42,972 nucleotides of DNA. Source: Campylobacteraceae bacterium (GTDB lineage: Bacteria; Campylobacterota; Campylobacteria; Campylobacterales; Sulfurovaceae). The stretch is taken from positions 1 through 42,972 of the forward strand of contig JALVTH010000026.1 in assembly GCA_027036015.1 (NCBI GenBank), written 5' to 3'. Position numbers and translations under genes: made by a program. This document shows, piece by piece, positions 9,441-17,007 of the stretch. The notes under the pieces were generated by a model. The model was given only the letters and a program-made list of their open reading frames with translations, did not search any database and was not told the DNA's origin. Positions within the stretch are counted from its first letter, which is position 1. Each line of letters starts with the position of its first letter.

Positions 9441-11033
9441 TTATTCTTGATTGATATCAAAAAATTTACGATATTTTAGCAAATCATTAATGCTTTTTTG
9501 CTCAAGTTTATTTAAATGTTTTAAAGTTTTTAAACACTTTAAGCCTTGCTGATTGCATTTTTGATAATAGATATCAAGCCCAAAAAGGGCTGGATAGTAG
9601 CGTCTATTTTTACAAATAAAATTATATTTTCCAACTGGCATATTGGCTTTATAGCTTTTTATAAGCTTTAACTTTTTCGTATCCCAAACCTGAAGCGCTC
9701 CATCTTTTTCATAAATACTTAAATAGGTATATTTTCCATCTCCACTAAATTCAGCATGAATATATCGTTTTCCTTTAGCAGGAATTAGTTTTTTTATGGA
9801 ATAATCTTTTTTATTCACTAACACTACCTCATCACTTCCATTATCTACCCATAAAAAAGGTGTTGCAGGATGCGTTTTTGCAAAAAAACCATCTCCTCCA
9901 ATATCAATTTTTTTCACAAAATCCCAATCATACATCTTCCAAATAGTAATAAATTTACTTCTTAAATGCGGCGTTGCAAAATAAAAATTCCCATCTTTAT
10001 AAAATGTAGTAGCACTAAAAAGATGTGGCATTCCAGCCATTGTATGTTCATATACCTTTTGTAAACTATTTAAAGTATAAACTCTAAGCCATCTTCCCCT
10101 TCTTTGTGTTGCTATGATAAATTTATCAAATGGGTCAATAAAAAAATCTTCAATTGGCTCATCTATCTTTTTATAAAAAAACTTTAAATTTTTACTATTA
10201 ATAAAACCAACTTTAGGATGATTTCGTAAAGTAAAAATCATTTTATCTTGAGTGTATAAATCATAAATTGCACTAATTTTACCATCAATTTTTTCTATCT
10301 TTTCTATCTTAAAATTATCTGGATTAAAGATAACAATTTGCTCAGGCAAAAGGCAACTAACAAACAAATGCTTTCCATCGCGGCTTAAAGCAATGTTTCG
10401 CAAATTAATACAGGCTCTAACTTTATCTTCAACTCTTCCATTTTTTAATGAATATTTCACAACATAGCCATCTCGTGTTGGTACAAATATGCTATCTAAG
10501 CTTGGAAAGCGATATTTTATTCCTCCATGCACATTTTTTAAATTAAATTTATCCAAAATTTTTTCATCTTGCATAATCCATACTTTACCCCCATCTCTCT
10601 CAACCACAGGAGTTAGATTGGCTATATTTGTAATATGTAAATTCTTTTTAGGATAGTTATATTGTTTTAACGAAGCGCTTATTTCTTTTTTACCCCAACT
10701 AATATTTTTATCTAAGGGAGTAAAAATATATTTTGCAATCTCGATTCTATCAATATCGCTTAAATTAGTAAATTTTGGCATTAAAGTTTGAGGGAAGCCA
10801 TCTTTAATTTTTTGTGCCAAATTAGAAATGGTTTTATATTTTCTTAAAACTCTTTTATAAAGTGGCGGACCTTCAAGTCCAATTCTATCTTTATGATGAC
10901 AAATGGCACAATGTTGTAAATAAAGTTTTTCTCCTAAATTTTGCTTTGGCAAGGCTTCGATAAAATGCACTGAAGACTCATCAAAGCAAAATAAAAAAGT
11001 GCTTAAAAAAAGAAATAAAAAAAATCCTCTCAT
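9441..11033 (-). CDS. nirN: NirN-like cytochrome c / d1-propeller protein
   Basis: A 530-residue periplasmic protein: signal peptide (1-16), cytochrome c domain with CAICH at 42-46, then an eight-bladed propeller resembling the d1 domain of NirS (blades such as GRWLRVYTLNSL and LWVDNGSDEVVLVNKKD). It is far more diverged than the authentic nirS upstream and lacks the LHDGGWD and PHPGRGAN active-site motifs of nitrite reductase. NirN enzymes introduce the last double bond into dihydro-heme d1 and hand the cofactor to NirS. It follows nirS after a strong hairpin; AAGGGA precedes the ATG. A second NirS-like reductase is less likely because the catalytic motifs are missing. Confidence 0.8.
   Translation of the reverse strand: MRGFFLFLFLSTFLFCFDESSVHFIEALPKQNLGEKLYLQHCAICHHKDRIGLEGPPLYKRVLRKYKTISNLAQKIKDGFPQTLMPKFTNLSDIDRIEIAKYIFTPLDKNISWGKKEISASLKQYNYPKKNLHITNIANLTPVVERDGGKVWIMQDEKILDKFNLKNVHGGIKYRFPSLDSIFVPTRDGYVVKYSLKNGRVEDKVRACINLRNIALSRDGKHLFVSCLLPEQIVIFNPDNFKIEKIEKIDGKISAIYDLYTQDKMIFTLRNHPKVGFINSKNLKFFYKKIDEPIEDFFIDPFDKFIIATQRRGRWLRVYTLNSLQKVYEHTMAGMPHLFSATTFYKDGNFYFATPHLRSKFITIWKMYDWDFVKKIDIGGDGFFAKTHPATPFLWVDNGSDEVVLVNKKDYSIKKLIPAKGKRYIHAEFSGDGKYTYLSIYEKDGALQVWDTKKLKLIKSYKANMPVGKYNFICKNRRYYPALFGLDIYYQKCNQQGLKCLKTLKHLNKLEQKSINDLLKYRKFFDINQE
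9447..9460. promoter_or_regulatory. FNR-type box inside the 3' end of nirN
   Basis: TTGAT-TGAT-ATCAA is a perfect match to TTGAT-N4-ATCAA. It covers the last codons of the NirN-like gene, 35-48 bases upstream of the small cytochrome c ATG. The usual -41.5 placement would put the transcription start at the ATG itself, so function is uncertain. Confidence 0.4.
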
Positions 11034-11048
11034 ACTTTCCCTTTACAA

Positions 11049-11068
11049 TCCAAGGCAAAAGCCTTGGA
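11049..11068 (-). other. Intercistronic hairpin between nirS and nirN
   Basis: TCCAAGGC-TTTT-GCCTTGGA, a perfect 8-bp stem with a four-base loop, starting five bases after the nirS stop. It is not followed by a U tract, so it looks more like an mRNA-protecting or processing hairpin, or a leaky attenuator, than a full terminator. Confidence 0.7.
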
Positions 11069-11072
11069 GTGA

Positions 11073-12752
11073 TTAATAGATATCATTCATAGTATTGTAA
11101 ACATTAAATTTTCCAGTTGGAGTAATAATGCGAGGGTCTTTAATAACTTTTTTAAGTTTTAATGTATTTGCATCATAGACTAAAATTGGAGTTGGCTCTA
11201 ACTTATTACCCCAAATACTTGTCCAAACTTCAGTTCCATCTTTGTTAAATTCAAAATGCACTGGACCTCTTGCTTTAACCTCTTTTCCATCTTTAGTTTT
11301 AGCTGGTTTTAAATACTCTTTTGGAATTGGAACAGTTTTTACAACTTTTAAACTTTTTTTATCAATAACATAAAATTGAGTTTGCAATTTTCTATTTGGA
11401 TTTACAGGACGATCGGCAAAGATATATTTACATTTTGGATGTGTTTTAATAAAGAGGTTACCTCCACCTTCACCTGGTAATTTAATATCTGCCACAACTT
11501 TCCAGGCATATTTTGGATGATTTTTAGGATCGGTTCCTATACATACAATATCATTGCTTCCAATATGTCCTGTGCACCAAATTGGACCATATTTTGGATG
11601 ATTAATATTTGCCCCACGTCCTGGATGCGGTTTTACTCCTCCAGTTGGAATGATTGCTGCAATTTTTCCTTTTTCGGTATCTACGGCAACAATTTTATTT
11701 CTTGCATTTGCAGCCACTAAGAAATAGCGTTTACTTAAATCCCAACCACCATCATGTAAATAACGCTCAGCCATTAACATATGAATTGTTGGATTTCTTG
11801 GATCTTCATAATTATAAAGCCACACTTGACCTGTTTCTTTAATATTAATAACCCATTCAGGCTTATGATGGTTTGCAACAATTGATGCAACTCTTGCTTC
11901 TCTTGTAAACTCACCTGTATCATAAGTATAGCTTGCAGTTGATACAATTTGAATTGGCTCTAATGTATCACCTTTGAGCGTTACAATAGATGGTGGCCAA
12001 TAACATCCTACAACTGCATATTTATCCTCATATCCTTTATATTTAGAGGTATCAATACTTCTTGCATCATTACATACTCTAATTTCAGCTACAACTTGTG
12101 GTTTTTTCATCCACAAATCAATAACCTCAGCTTTTCCATCACGCCCAATTGCATACATATAGCGCCCACTCTTACTCATTCTTAAAATATGAGTAGCAAA
12201 ACCTGATGGAACAACACTTACAACTTCTTTTGTAACTCCATCAATAATTGCAATTTTTCCTACATCTCTTAATACTACTCCAAAATAATTTTGCCAATCG
12301 CGTTTAGTCTCTGGCTTTTTAGGACGCTTGCTAACAGGAACAAGCACTTTCCAACTTTTTTTCATATCAGATAGAGATTTTTCTGGCGGAGCAACTGGAG
12401 GAAGCTGAACATATTTTGCCATTAATTCAACTTCTTCTTTTGTAAGTTCTCCAGATTTACCCCAACCTGGCATTCCTCCAGGTGTTCCATTATAAATAAT
12501 ATCAACTAAAGCTTTGGTTCCAAGCTCTTTGGTTCCAGGCACCTCTCCTTTTTTACCTTTATGATGCTCTGGTCTAATCCAAGGTCCAAGCGCACCTTTT
12601 CTAAGCATACCATGGCATCCGGCACAGCGATCAAAATAGATTTTATTTGCCTTTGCCATCTCTTCTTTGCTTAGTTTAATCTCTTCAGCTTGAGCTAAAG
12701 TTACAGCCACTCCAATGGCTGCAACTACACTAAAAAATTTTTTAAGTTGCAT
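11073..12752 (-). CDS. nirS: Cytochrome cd1 nitrite reductase
   Basis: Periplasmic dissimilatory nitrite reductase reducing nitrite to NO. The 559 residues contain a signal peptide (1-22), a cytochrome c domain with CAGCH at 43-47 and methionines in GGMPGWG, then the d1 propeller. The residues expected around heme d1 are all present: H188 in ATHILRMS (proximal ligand position), H333 in LHDGGWD and H376 in PHPGRGAN (distal catalytic pair, matching the spacing of H182/H327/H369 in Pseudomonas as I recall it). Length equals that of known NirS. AGGAGG lies upstream. It is transcribed with the nor genes before it and the d1 biosynthesis genes after it. Confidence 0.97.
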   Translation of the reverse strand: MQLKKFFSVVAAIGVAVTLAQAEEIKLSKEEMAKANKIYFDRCAGCHGMLRKGALGPWIRPEHHKGKKGEVPGTKELGTKALVDIIYNGTPGGMPGWGKSGELTKEEVELMAKYVQLPPVAPPEKSLSDMKKSWKVLVPVSKRPKKPETKRDWQNYFGVVLRDVGKIAIIDGVTKEVVSVVPSGFATHILRMSKSGRYMYAIGRDGKAEVIDLWMKKPQVVAEIRVCNDARSIDTSKYKGYEDKYAVVGCYWPPSIVTLKGDTLEPIQIVSTASYTYDTGEFTREARVASIVANHHKPEWVINIKETGQVWLYNYEDPRNPTIHMLMAERYLHDGGWDLSKRYFLVAANARNKIVAVDTEKGKIAAIIPTGGVKPHPGRGANINHPKYGPIWCTGHIGSNDIVCIGTDPKNHPKYAWKVVADIKLPGEGGGNLFIKTHPKCKYIFADRPVNPNRKLQTQFYVIDKKSLKVVKTVPIPKEYLKPAKTKDGKEVKARGPVHFEFNKDGTEVWTSIWGNKLEPTPILVYDANTLKLKKVIKDPRIITPTGKFNVYNTMNDIY

Positions 12753-12770
12753 TCTATCCTCCTTTAGTAG

Positions 12771-12926
12771 CTACTTTTTGTTTTGCAATTTTTTCTTCTC
12801 ATCAAAATAGATCCAAATCATAGGTAAAATAAGCACTGTGTGCAAAAAGATTGTCAAGGTCAATGGACCTTGATTAAGCATTCCAAAAAAACTTGGATTT
12901 ACATCAGTAAATGGTTGAATAATCAT
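12771..12926 (-). CDS. Unannotated 51-residue membrane protein between norB and nirS
   Basis: A small gene of 51 codons: ATG at 12926, TAG at 12771-12773. The start is preceded by AAAAGGAGGT at ideal spacing, among the strongest ribosome sites in the window, which argues for a real gene. The protein has a short N-terminal domain (MIIQPFTDVNPSFFGML), one hydrophobic helix (about 22-41, PLTLTIFLHTVLILPMIWIY) and a basic tail (DEKKKLQNKK), so the tail is probably cytoplasmic. It lies 13 bases after norB and 18 before nirS. I recognise no family. An accessory subunit of the NO reductase or a NirS/NorBC assembly factor is possible by context only. Confidence 0.8.
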   Translation of the reverse strand: MIIQPFTDVNPSFFGMLNQGPLTLTIFLHTVLILPMIWIYFDEKKKLQNKK

Positions 12927-12939
12927 TTTTACCTCCTTT

Positions 12940-14397
12940 TTAAGCTACTGCACTTTGAAGCTCATTTGCTTCTTTAGCCTCTTCTACTTCTCCAATAGTT
13001 ACCAAATCCCAAAGCAAATAAACAAATCCAATAAATGTAATTACACCCATTACTAAGCGCCATCCCATTGCTTGTTTCATCCAGGTTAGATTTTGTGCAA
13101 TAAAATATGCATCCCATCCAGCACCAAGTTCGGCGCGCTCAACTAAAACTTGCTCATATCCAGCAATTGTAAGAGCTACTGTCATTCCAATGACACCAAA
13201 TGTAATCAAGCCTATTGCCATTTTAGATTTAAATGTCATTGTCATTTTTTTAATTCCATAAGCTCCTTGCACACCAAGATACATCATTGCAATTAAAATT
13301 GTCGCATATGCTCCAAAAAATGCCAAATGTCCATGAGCTGCTGTAAATTGAGTTCCATGAGTATAGATATTAACTTGAGGTAAAGTATGAAAAAATCCCC
13401 AAATACCAGCGCCAAGAAAGTTTCCAAAAGCATTTAGAGCAATCCAAGCCATTGCTGGAGAATTACTCACCGCATGCGCTCCTTCGCCTTCAACGGCTTC
13501 TTTGTGCCCTTGCTCTTTACCCCAATCATACAATACATGCACAAACATTGCAACAAGTGGCACTGGTTCTAAAGAACTAAAAAGCGCTCCAATCTCCCAC
13601 CAATACTCAGGTGTTCCAATCCAAAAGTAGTGGTGTCCAAGCCCAAGAATACCTGATCCAAAAAGAAGCAACACTTCAATCCAAAGCCACATCTCAACAA
13701 TTTCTCTTTTGGCTCCTAAAATCTTAATAAGTCCATATGCAGCCAAGGCTCCAACAAATACCTCCCATGTTGCTTCAACCCATAAATGGATAACCCACCA
13801 CCACCAAAATTGATCCATTGAAATATTGTCAGTAAAAAATACTCCAGCCAAATAAAGCCCTGCAAGTGCTAATAAATCAGCAACAAGCACTGTTAAAATA
13901 CCGGTTTGTCTCCCTTTGATATAAGTGAAAAATACATTGTAATAAAAAATTAAAACAATTGCTACAATACCAATATCAGCCCAGCGCGGTGCTTCGATAT
14001 ATTCTCTTCCTTCATTAATAAACCAAATAGTGCTCTCTTTTCCAGGCCCTATTTGAATAAAAAGATAGACCAAAACAACCACCGTAACCGCTGCAGTTAA
14101 AACCCAAAACCCGAGCTTTCCAAGCCCAGCTCCAACTACATCACGTCCAGCTTCATCAGGAAGCAGATAATAAACTGAGCCAAGCATTGCAAAAAGCATC
14201 CAAACAACAAGTGCGTTAATATGCAGTATTCTTGCAATATTAAAATCTAAAGTCTCAAACAAAAACCCAGGCCATAGATATTGAATAGCACACACAAGTC
14301 CAAAAAGAAGTTGTGCTCCAAAAAGCACAATTGCAACGCGAAAATAGTTCATTCCAATCTTTTGTGATTCATACTTTAAGTGTTTATTAGTGAGCAT
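12940..14397 (-). CDS. norB: Nitric oxide reductase large subunit (cNOR)
   Basis: Integral membrane subunit of cytochrome c-dependent NO reductase (2 NO to N2O), 485 residues with about 12 helices. Expected ligands are visible: H59 (low-spin heme b) in ILHINALVVW, H204, H255 and H256 (FeB) in HLWVEATWE and GLGHHYFW, and H355/H357 in TAAHGHLAF. The glutamates of the FeB site/proton path appear at E208 and E212. The quinol-oxidising N-terminal extension of qNOR is absent, consistent with the adjacent norC. It overlaps norC by 11 bases and has AGGAGG before the ATG. Confidence 0.97.
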   Translation of the reverse strand: MLTNKHLKYESQKIGMNYFRVAIVLFGAQLLFGLVCAIQYLWPGFLFETLDFNIARILHINALVVWMLFAMLGSVYYLLPDEAGRDVVGAGLGKLGFWVLTAAVTVVVLVYLFIQIGPGKESTIWFINEGREYIEAPRWADIGIVAIVLIFYYNVFFTYIKGRQTGILTVLVADLLALAGLYLAGVFFTDNISMDQFWWWWVIHLWVEATWEVFVGALAAYGLIKILGAKREIVEMWLWIEVLLLFGSGILGLGHHYFWIGTPEYWWEIGALFSSLEPVPLVAMFVHVLYDWGKEQGHKEAVEGEGAHAVSNSPAMAWIALNAFGNFLGAGIWGFFHTLPQVNIYTHGTQFTAAHGHLAFFGAYATILIAMMYLGVQGAYGIKKMTMTFKSKMAIGLITFGVIGMTVALTIAGYEQVLVERAELGAGWDAYFIAQNLTWMKQAMGWRLVMGVITFIGFVYLLWDLVTIGEVEEAKEANELQSAVA

Positions 14398-15052
14398 TGG
14401 TGCCTCCTTTTAAGCGTTTCGCATTGATAGAAAAGTTTCTTGGAAAGCCGTTTGTATCAATTGAGCTCATATGTTTTAAAAAGGCTACTAAAGCTATAGC
14501 TTCATCTTTTGTGATATGTAAGTTTGGCATCATACGTCCATGAGTTGGATATTTATCTGGATGCATTAAAAATTCTGCCATTGCCTCTTCTTTTGTTTTC
14601 TTGCCAATCATTGCAGTCATTGTGCCATTATTCCATTTTGGATCAAGCCAAGCTTTGGTTAAATCTGGTGCATAGTATGCGCCATTTCCCAAAGCTGTAT
14701 GGCAATCGATACAAGCTTTTGCCTGAAATGTAAGCTTTCCTTTATGCAGCAAAGCAGCTGCTTCTTTAGGAGACCACTCTTTACCAAAAAATGGCTCTTT
14801 TTGCCCAATTACTGGCACTTCATGCCCTCTTTTTTTACTAAATTTATAATCAATGTGATAATTAATTACTGTAGGAGCTGGGATTCTTTTTCTAATACCT
14901 TTTTTTAAATCTTCATCACTTCCCATACTAATTTGCTTTACCGTATCAAATGTAAGCCACATCAATAATACTACCGCTGTTGCTGTAACCCATGCAGCAG
15001 AGCGGCGCCAAAAACGAATACTTGTCCATACAGAAGCACTTTTATTACTCAT
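14387..15052 (-). CDS. norC: Nitric oxide reductase cytochrome c subunit
   Basis: Membrane-anchored cytochrome c subunit of cNOR that passes electrons to NorB. The 221 residues have one N-terminal helix (about 20-38) and a periplasmic cytochrome c domain with CIDCH at 114-118 followed by GNGAYYAPDL, typical of NorC, and a distal methionine in HGRMMPNLHI. It is longer than many NorC proteins (about 150) because of an extra region between the helix and the heme (about 45-105). AAGGAGGAG precedes the ATG, which overlaps the stop of the preceding membrane-protein gene. Electrons probably come from a cytochrome reduced by the bc1 complex. Confidence 0.95.
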   Translation of the reverse strand: MSNKSASVWTSIRFWRRSAAWVTATAVVLLMWLTFDTVKQISMGSDEDLKKGIRKRIPAPTVINYHIDYKFSKKRGHEVPVIGQKEPFFGKEWSPKEAAALLHKGKLTFQAKACIDCHTALGNGAYYAPDLTKAWLDPKWNNGTMTAMIGKKTKEEAMAEFLMHPDKYPTHGRMMPNLHITKDEAIALVAFLKHMSSIDTNGFPRNFSINAKRLKGGTNAH

Positions 15053-15399
15053 GACTCCTCCTTCCTATTTTCTAACGCACTCTCATAGCGCTTTGCAGAT
15101 TGATCCACTAAATAAAAATATAAATGTGGAGCAAACAAATAAGCAATCATTGCCACTATCAAAATTTTTTGCGTAAATACGCTGCTGTGAATTCGAAGTG
15201 ACAAATCATAAAGCACATAAACTTGTAAGAGCCAAAAAAGATATGCCACATATTGCCACGCTCTTTTTACATAACCCATTTTAGCAAGCGTAACAAGCCC
15301 AGCATACCCCACGCCAAAAACTAAAACCAGTGTTGCTACGACAAATATTCCCAAAAATTCGTTTGGGGCTAAATTTGGTAACACTATAGTACTTTGCAT
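15049..15399 (-). CDS. Unknown 3-TM membrane protein upstream of norC
   Basis: A 116-residue protein with three predicted membrane helices (about 16-38, 49-66, 78-98) and a charged C-terminal tail (SAKRYESALENRKEES). It has a good ribosome site (AAGGTG) and overlaps norC by four bases, so it is translationally coupled to the NO reductase genes. A perfect FNR-type box stands 57-70 bases upstream with a -10-like CATAAT at the proper distance. I recognise no family. A NorBC assembly or accessory protein is the contextual guess. Confidence 0.85.
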   Translation of the reverse strand: MQSTIVLPNLAPNEFLGIFVVATLVLVFGVGYAGLVTLAKMGYVKRAWQYVAYLFWLLQVYVLYDLSLRIHSSVFTQKILIVAMIAYLFAPHLYFYLVDQSAKRYESALENRKEES

Positions 15400-15428
15400 A
15401 CTTTCACCTTTTGAGGTTTTACAAAATA

Positions 15429-15434
15429 ATTATG
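15429..15434 (-). promoter_or_regulatory. -10 element of the FNR-controlled nor promoter
   Basis: CATAAT on the minus strand. With the FNR-type box centred at 15462.5 and a -41.5 arrangement, the start would be near 15421 and this hexamer would lie at about -13 to -8, the geometry of a class II activated promoter. Confidence 0.55.
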
Positions 15435-15455
15435 ACAAGATTTAAAAAAAAAAGT

Positions 15456-15469
15456 TTGATTTATATCAA
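15456..15469. promoter_or_regulatory. FNR/CRP-family box upstream of orf116-norCB
   Basis: TTGAT-TTAT-ATCAA, a perfect match to the FNR consensus, in the gap between two membrane-protein genes. It is correctly placed to activate orf116-norC-norB and the genes beyond. The binding protein is not encoded in this window. Confidence 0.8.
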
Positions 15470-15497
15470 GAATTAAAAAAATTGAAGAGTTTATCTT

Positions 15498-15863
15498 CTA
15501 TTCCACTATACATCTTGCAGCAAAAAAAGGGCGTGTATAGGCTTTTGAATAGAAAAAATCATTCTTTAAAAAAAATCCATATTCTTTTTTTATTGTTACA
15601 AATTGTGCTCCTTTTGTATAGAGTCTATTTTCACAAAGAATTGCTCTTCCTTGTAAAAAAGCCTCTTTGACCTTTTGCATTCTTTGCAAAGTAATATAAT
15701 AGTGTGCCCCAATAAAAAGAGCTAAAAGCACTGCAACTACGCTTAGTCCTTTTTTTGGCGCATCTTTACTCATAAAAGGGCGTGTGGTTACAAAAAGTGT
15801 AATTGCCAAAATAATAAATGCCAAAATTAAATAAGCCCCTTCTAAATAAAAAAACATTTTCAT
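15498..15863 (-). CDS. Unknown 2-TM membrane protein at the head of the nor/nir operon
   Basis: A 121-residue protein with two membrane helices (about 5-26 and 40-57) and a C-terminal soluble part of about 60 residues containing two cysteines (C77, C118) and several aromatics. The ATG has GGAGGG upstream. It is the first gene of the denitrification run, 98 bases before orf116, with FNR-type boxes on both sides. I recognise no family. Its position suggests a membrane role tied to denitrification, perhaps sensing or assembly; the cysteines could be redox-active, which is only a guess. Confidence 0.8.
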   Translation of the reverse strand: MKMFFYLEGAYLILAFIILAITLFVTTRPFMSKDAPKKGLSVVAVLLALFIGAHYYITLQRMQKVKEAFLQGRAILCENRLYTKGAQFVTIKKEYGFFLKNDFFYSKAYTRPFFAARCIVE

Positions 15864-15914
15864 AACGCCCTCCTTGCTTTTTTACAATTTAACAAAAATT
15901 TTTTGCCAAAAAAA

Positions 15915-15928
15915 TTGATTTATATCAA
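15915..15928. promoter_or_regulatory. FNR/CRP-family box in a divergent intergenic region
   Basis: TTGAT-TTAT-ATCAA, identical over 14 bases to the box at 15456. It lies between the divergent genes starting at 15863 (minus) and 15975 (plus). Measured at 41.5 bases each way, weak -10-like hexamers exist on both sides (TTAAAT near 15887-15892 on minus, GATAAA near 15949-15954 on plus), so it may serve both. Confidence 0.75.
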
Positions 15929-15974
15929 GAAAAGAGAAAAAAGCTTTGGATAAACTCAAAATAAAGGAGGGAAA

Positions 15975-16160
15975 ATGCAAGAAATTGTTTTAACGCTTAC
16001 TTTTAGTATTGTAATGTTTTTTTTTATGATCTATCCAGCAATGAAAATTACCGAATTTATCGATAAATATTACAATTTACCCCAAAAGTTGCATACTGCT
16101 TTGATGCTTTTTTTTGATATAGTTTTATCATTGCTTGTTGGATTGTTTCTCAAATTATAA
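15975..16160 (+). CDS. Small 2-TM membrane protein divergent from the nor operon
   Basis: A 61-residue protein made almost wholly of two hydrophobic helices (about 4-22 and 41-60) joined by a polar hairpin (KITEFIDKYYNLPQKL). AAAGGAGGG precedes the ATG, supporting a real gene. The shared FNR-type box suggests control together with denitrification. The last six bases overlap the convergent ppk2 stop. I recognise no family. Confidence 0.75.
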   Translation: MQEIVLTLTFSIVMFFFMIYPAMKITEFIDKYYNLPQKLHTALMLFFDIVLSLLVGLFLKL

Positions 16161-16976
16161 AAGCTCTTTATTGTGGTGCAATGTTACAATTGCTTCATCA
16201 ACTCCTGTAATTAACTTTTTATTTTTACCTTCATACTCAATATTGCTTAAGATATAACGCATAGTATTAAGTCTTGCTCGTTTTTTATCATTTGCATCAA
16301 ACTCTACCCATGGAATATATGAAGCCCTCTCAAACATATAATCTCTTAATTTAATATATTCATCATACTTTTTGTGCCCTTCGTAATCAAGCTTACTTAA
16401 CTTCCAGCTTTTTAATGGATTTTTTTCTCTATCTTTGATTCTTTTTGCTTGTGTCTCTTTTGAGATGGAGTAGTAAAATTTAAAAAGCATAATCCCATCT
16501 TCTACAAGCATCTTTTCTAACTTATTTACTTGTTTATAAAAAAGATTGTATTGCTCTTTGGTGCAAAAGCCAAAAACCATCTCAATGCCAGCTCTATTAT
16601 ACCAGCTTCTATCAAAAAAAACCCATTCACTTGCATTTGGCATATGTTTAATATAGCGTTGAAAATACCACTGCGTTAACTCATCTTCATTTGGCTTTGG
16701 CAAGGCAACAATCCAAATATTTCGTGGATTTAAATAATTCGTTAACACTTTTATCGTAGAGCTTTTACCTGCAGTATCAATCCCTTCAAAAATAGTTACC
16801 ATTCTTTTTTTCTTTTCAATGAGCCACTTTTGCAATTTTACAAGCTCAATATCAAGCTCTAACAAAAGCTCTTCATAAAGCTTTCTTTTTATTTTGCCAC
16901 TTTTTTTAAATGCCTTTTTTTTAGGGAGCTGTAATTCACGCAAATTGGTTGTATAAATTACTTTTTGATTAAACAT
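16155..16976 (-). CDS. ppk2: Polyphosphate kinase 2 family protein
   Basis: PPK2 enzymes transfer phosphate between polyphosphate and nucleotides (NDP or NMP). The 273 residues show the PPK2 core: Walker A variant GIDTAGKSS at 65-73, PKPNEDELTQWYFQRY with the lid-type region after it, Walker B-like FFDRSWYNRAG near 120-130, and the family stretch KDREKNPLKSWKLS. Length fits single-domain PPK2. Which nucleotide it prefers cannot be read here. AAAGG precedes the ATG and it has its own extended -10 promoter in the 31-base gap after the preceding gene. Confidence 0.92.
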   Translation of the reverse strand: MFNQKVIYTTNLRELQLPKKKAFKKSGKIKRKLYEELLLELDIELVKLQKWLIEKKKRMVTIFEGIDTAGKSSTIKVLTNYLNPRNIWIVALPKPNEDELTQWYFQRYIKHMPNASEWVFFDRSWYNRAGIEMVFGFCTKEQYNLFYKQVNKLEKMLVEDGIMLFKFYYSISKETQAKRIKDREKNPLKSWKLSKLDYEGHKKYDEYIKLRDYMFERASYIPWVEFDANDKKRARLNTMRYILSNIEYEGKNKKLITGVDEAIVTLHHNKELL

Positions 16977-16994
16977 AATAAACCTTTTTTCTCA

Positions 16995-17003
16995 ATTATA
17001 CCA
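16995..17003 (-). promoter_or_regulatory. Extended -10 promoter of ppk2
   Basis: TGGTATAAT on the minus strand (TGn plus a perfect TATAAT). Predicted start near 16988 gives a leader of about 12 bases. It lies just past the stop of the 782-codon gene. Confidence 0.65.
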
Positions 17004-17007
17004 CAAA

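Noticed and set aside
9441-11033. A second functional cd1 nitrite reductase
   Set aside because: It lacks the LHDGGWD and PHPGRGAN active-site motifs of NirS and sits in the NirN position among d1 biosynthesis genes.
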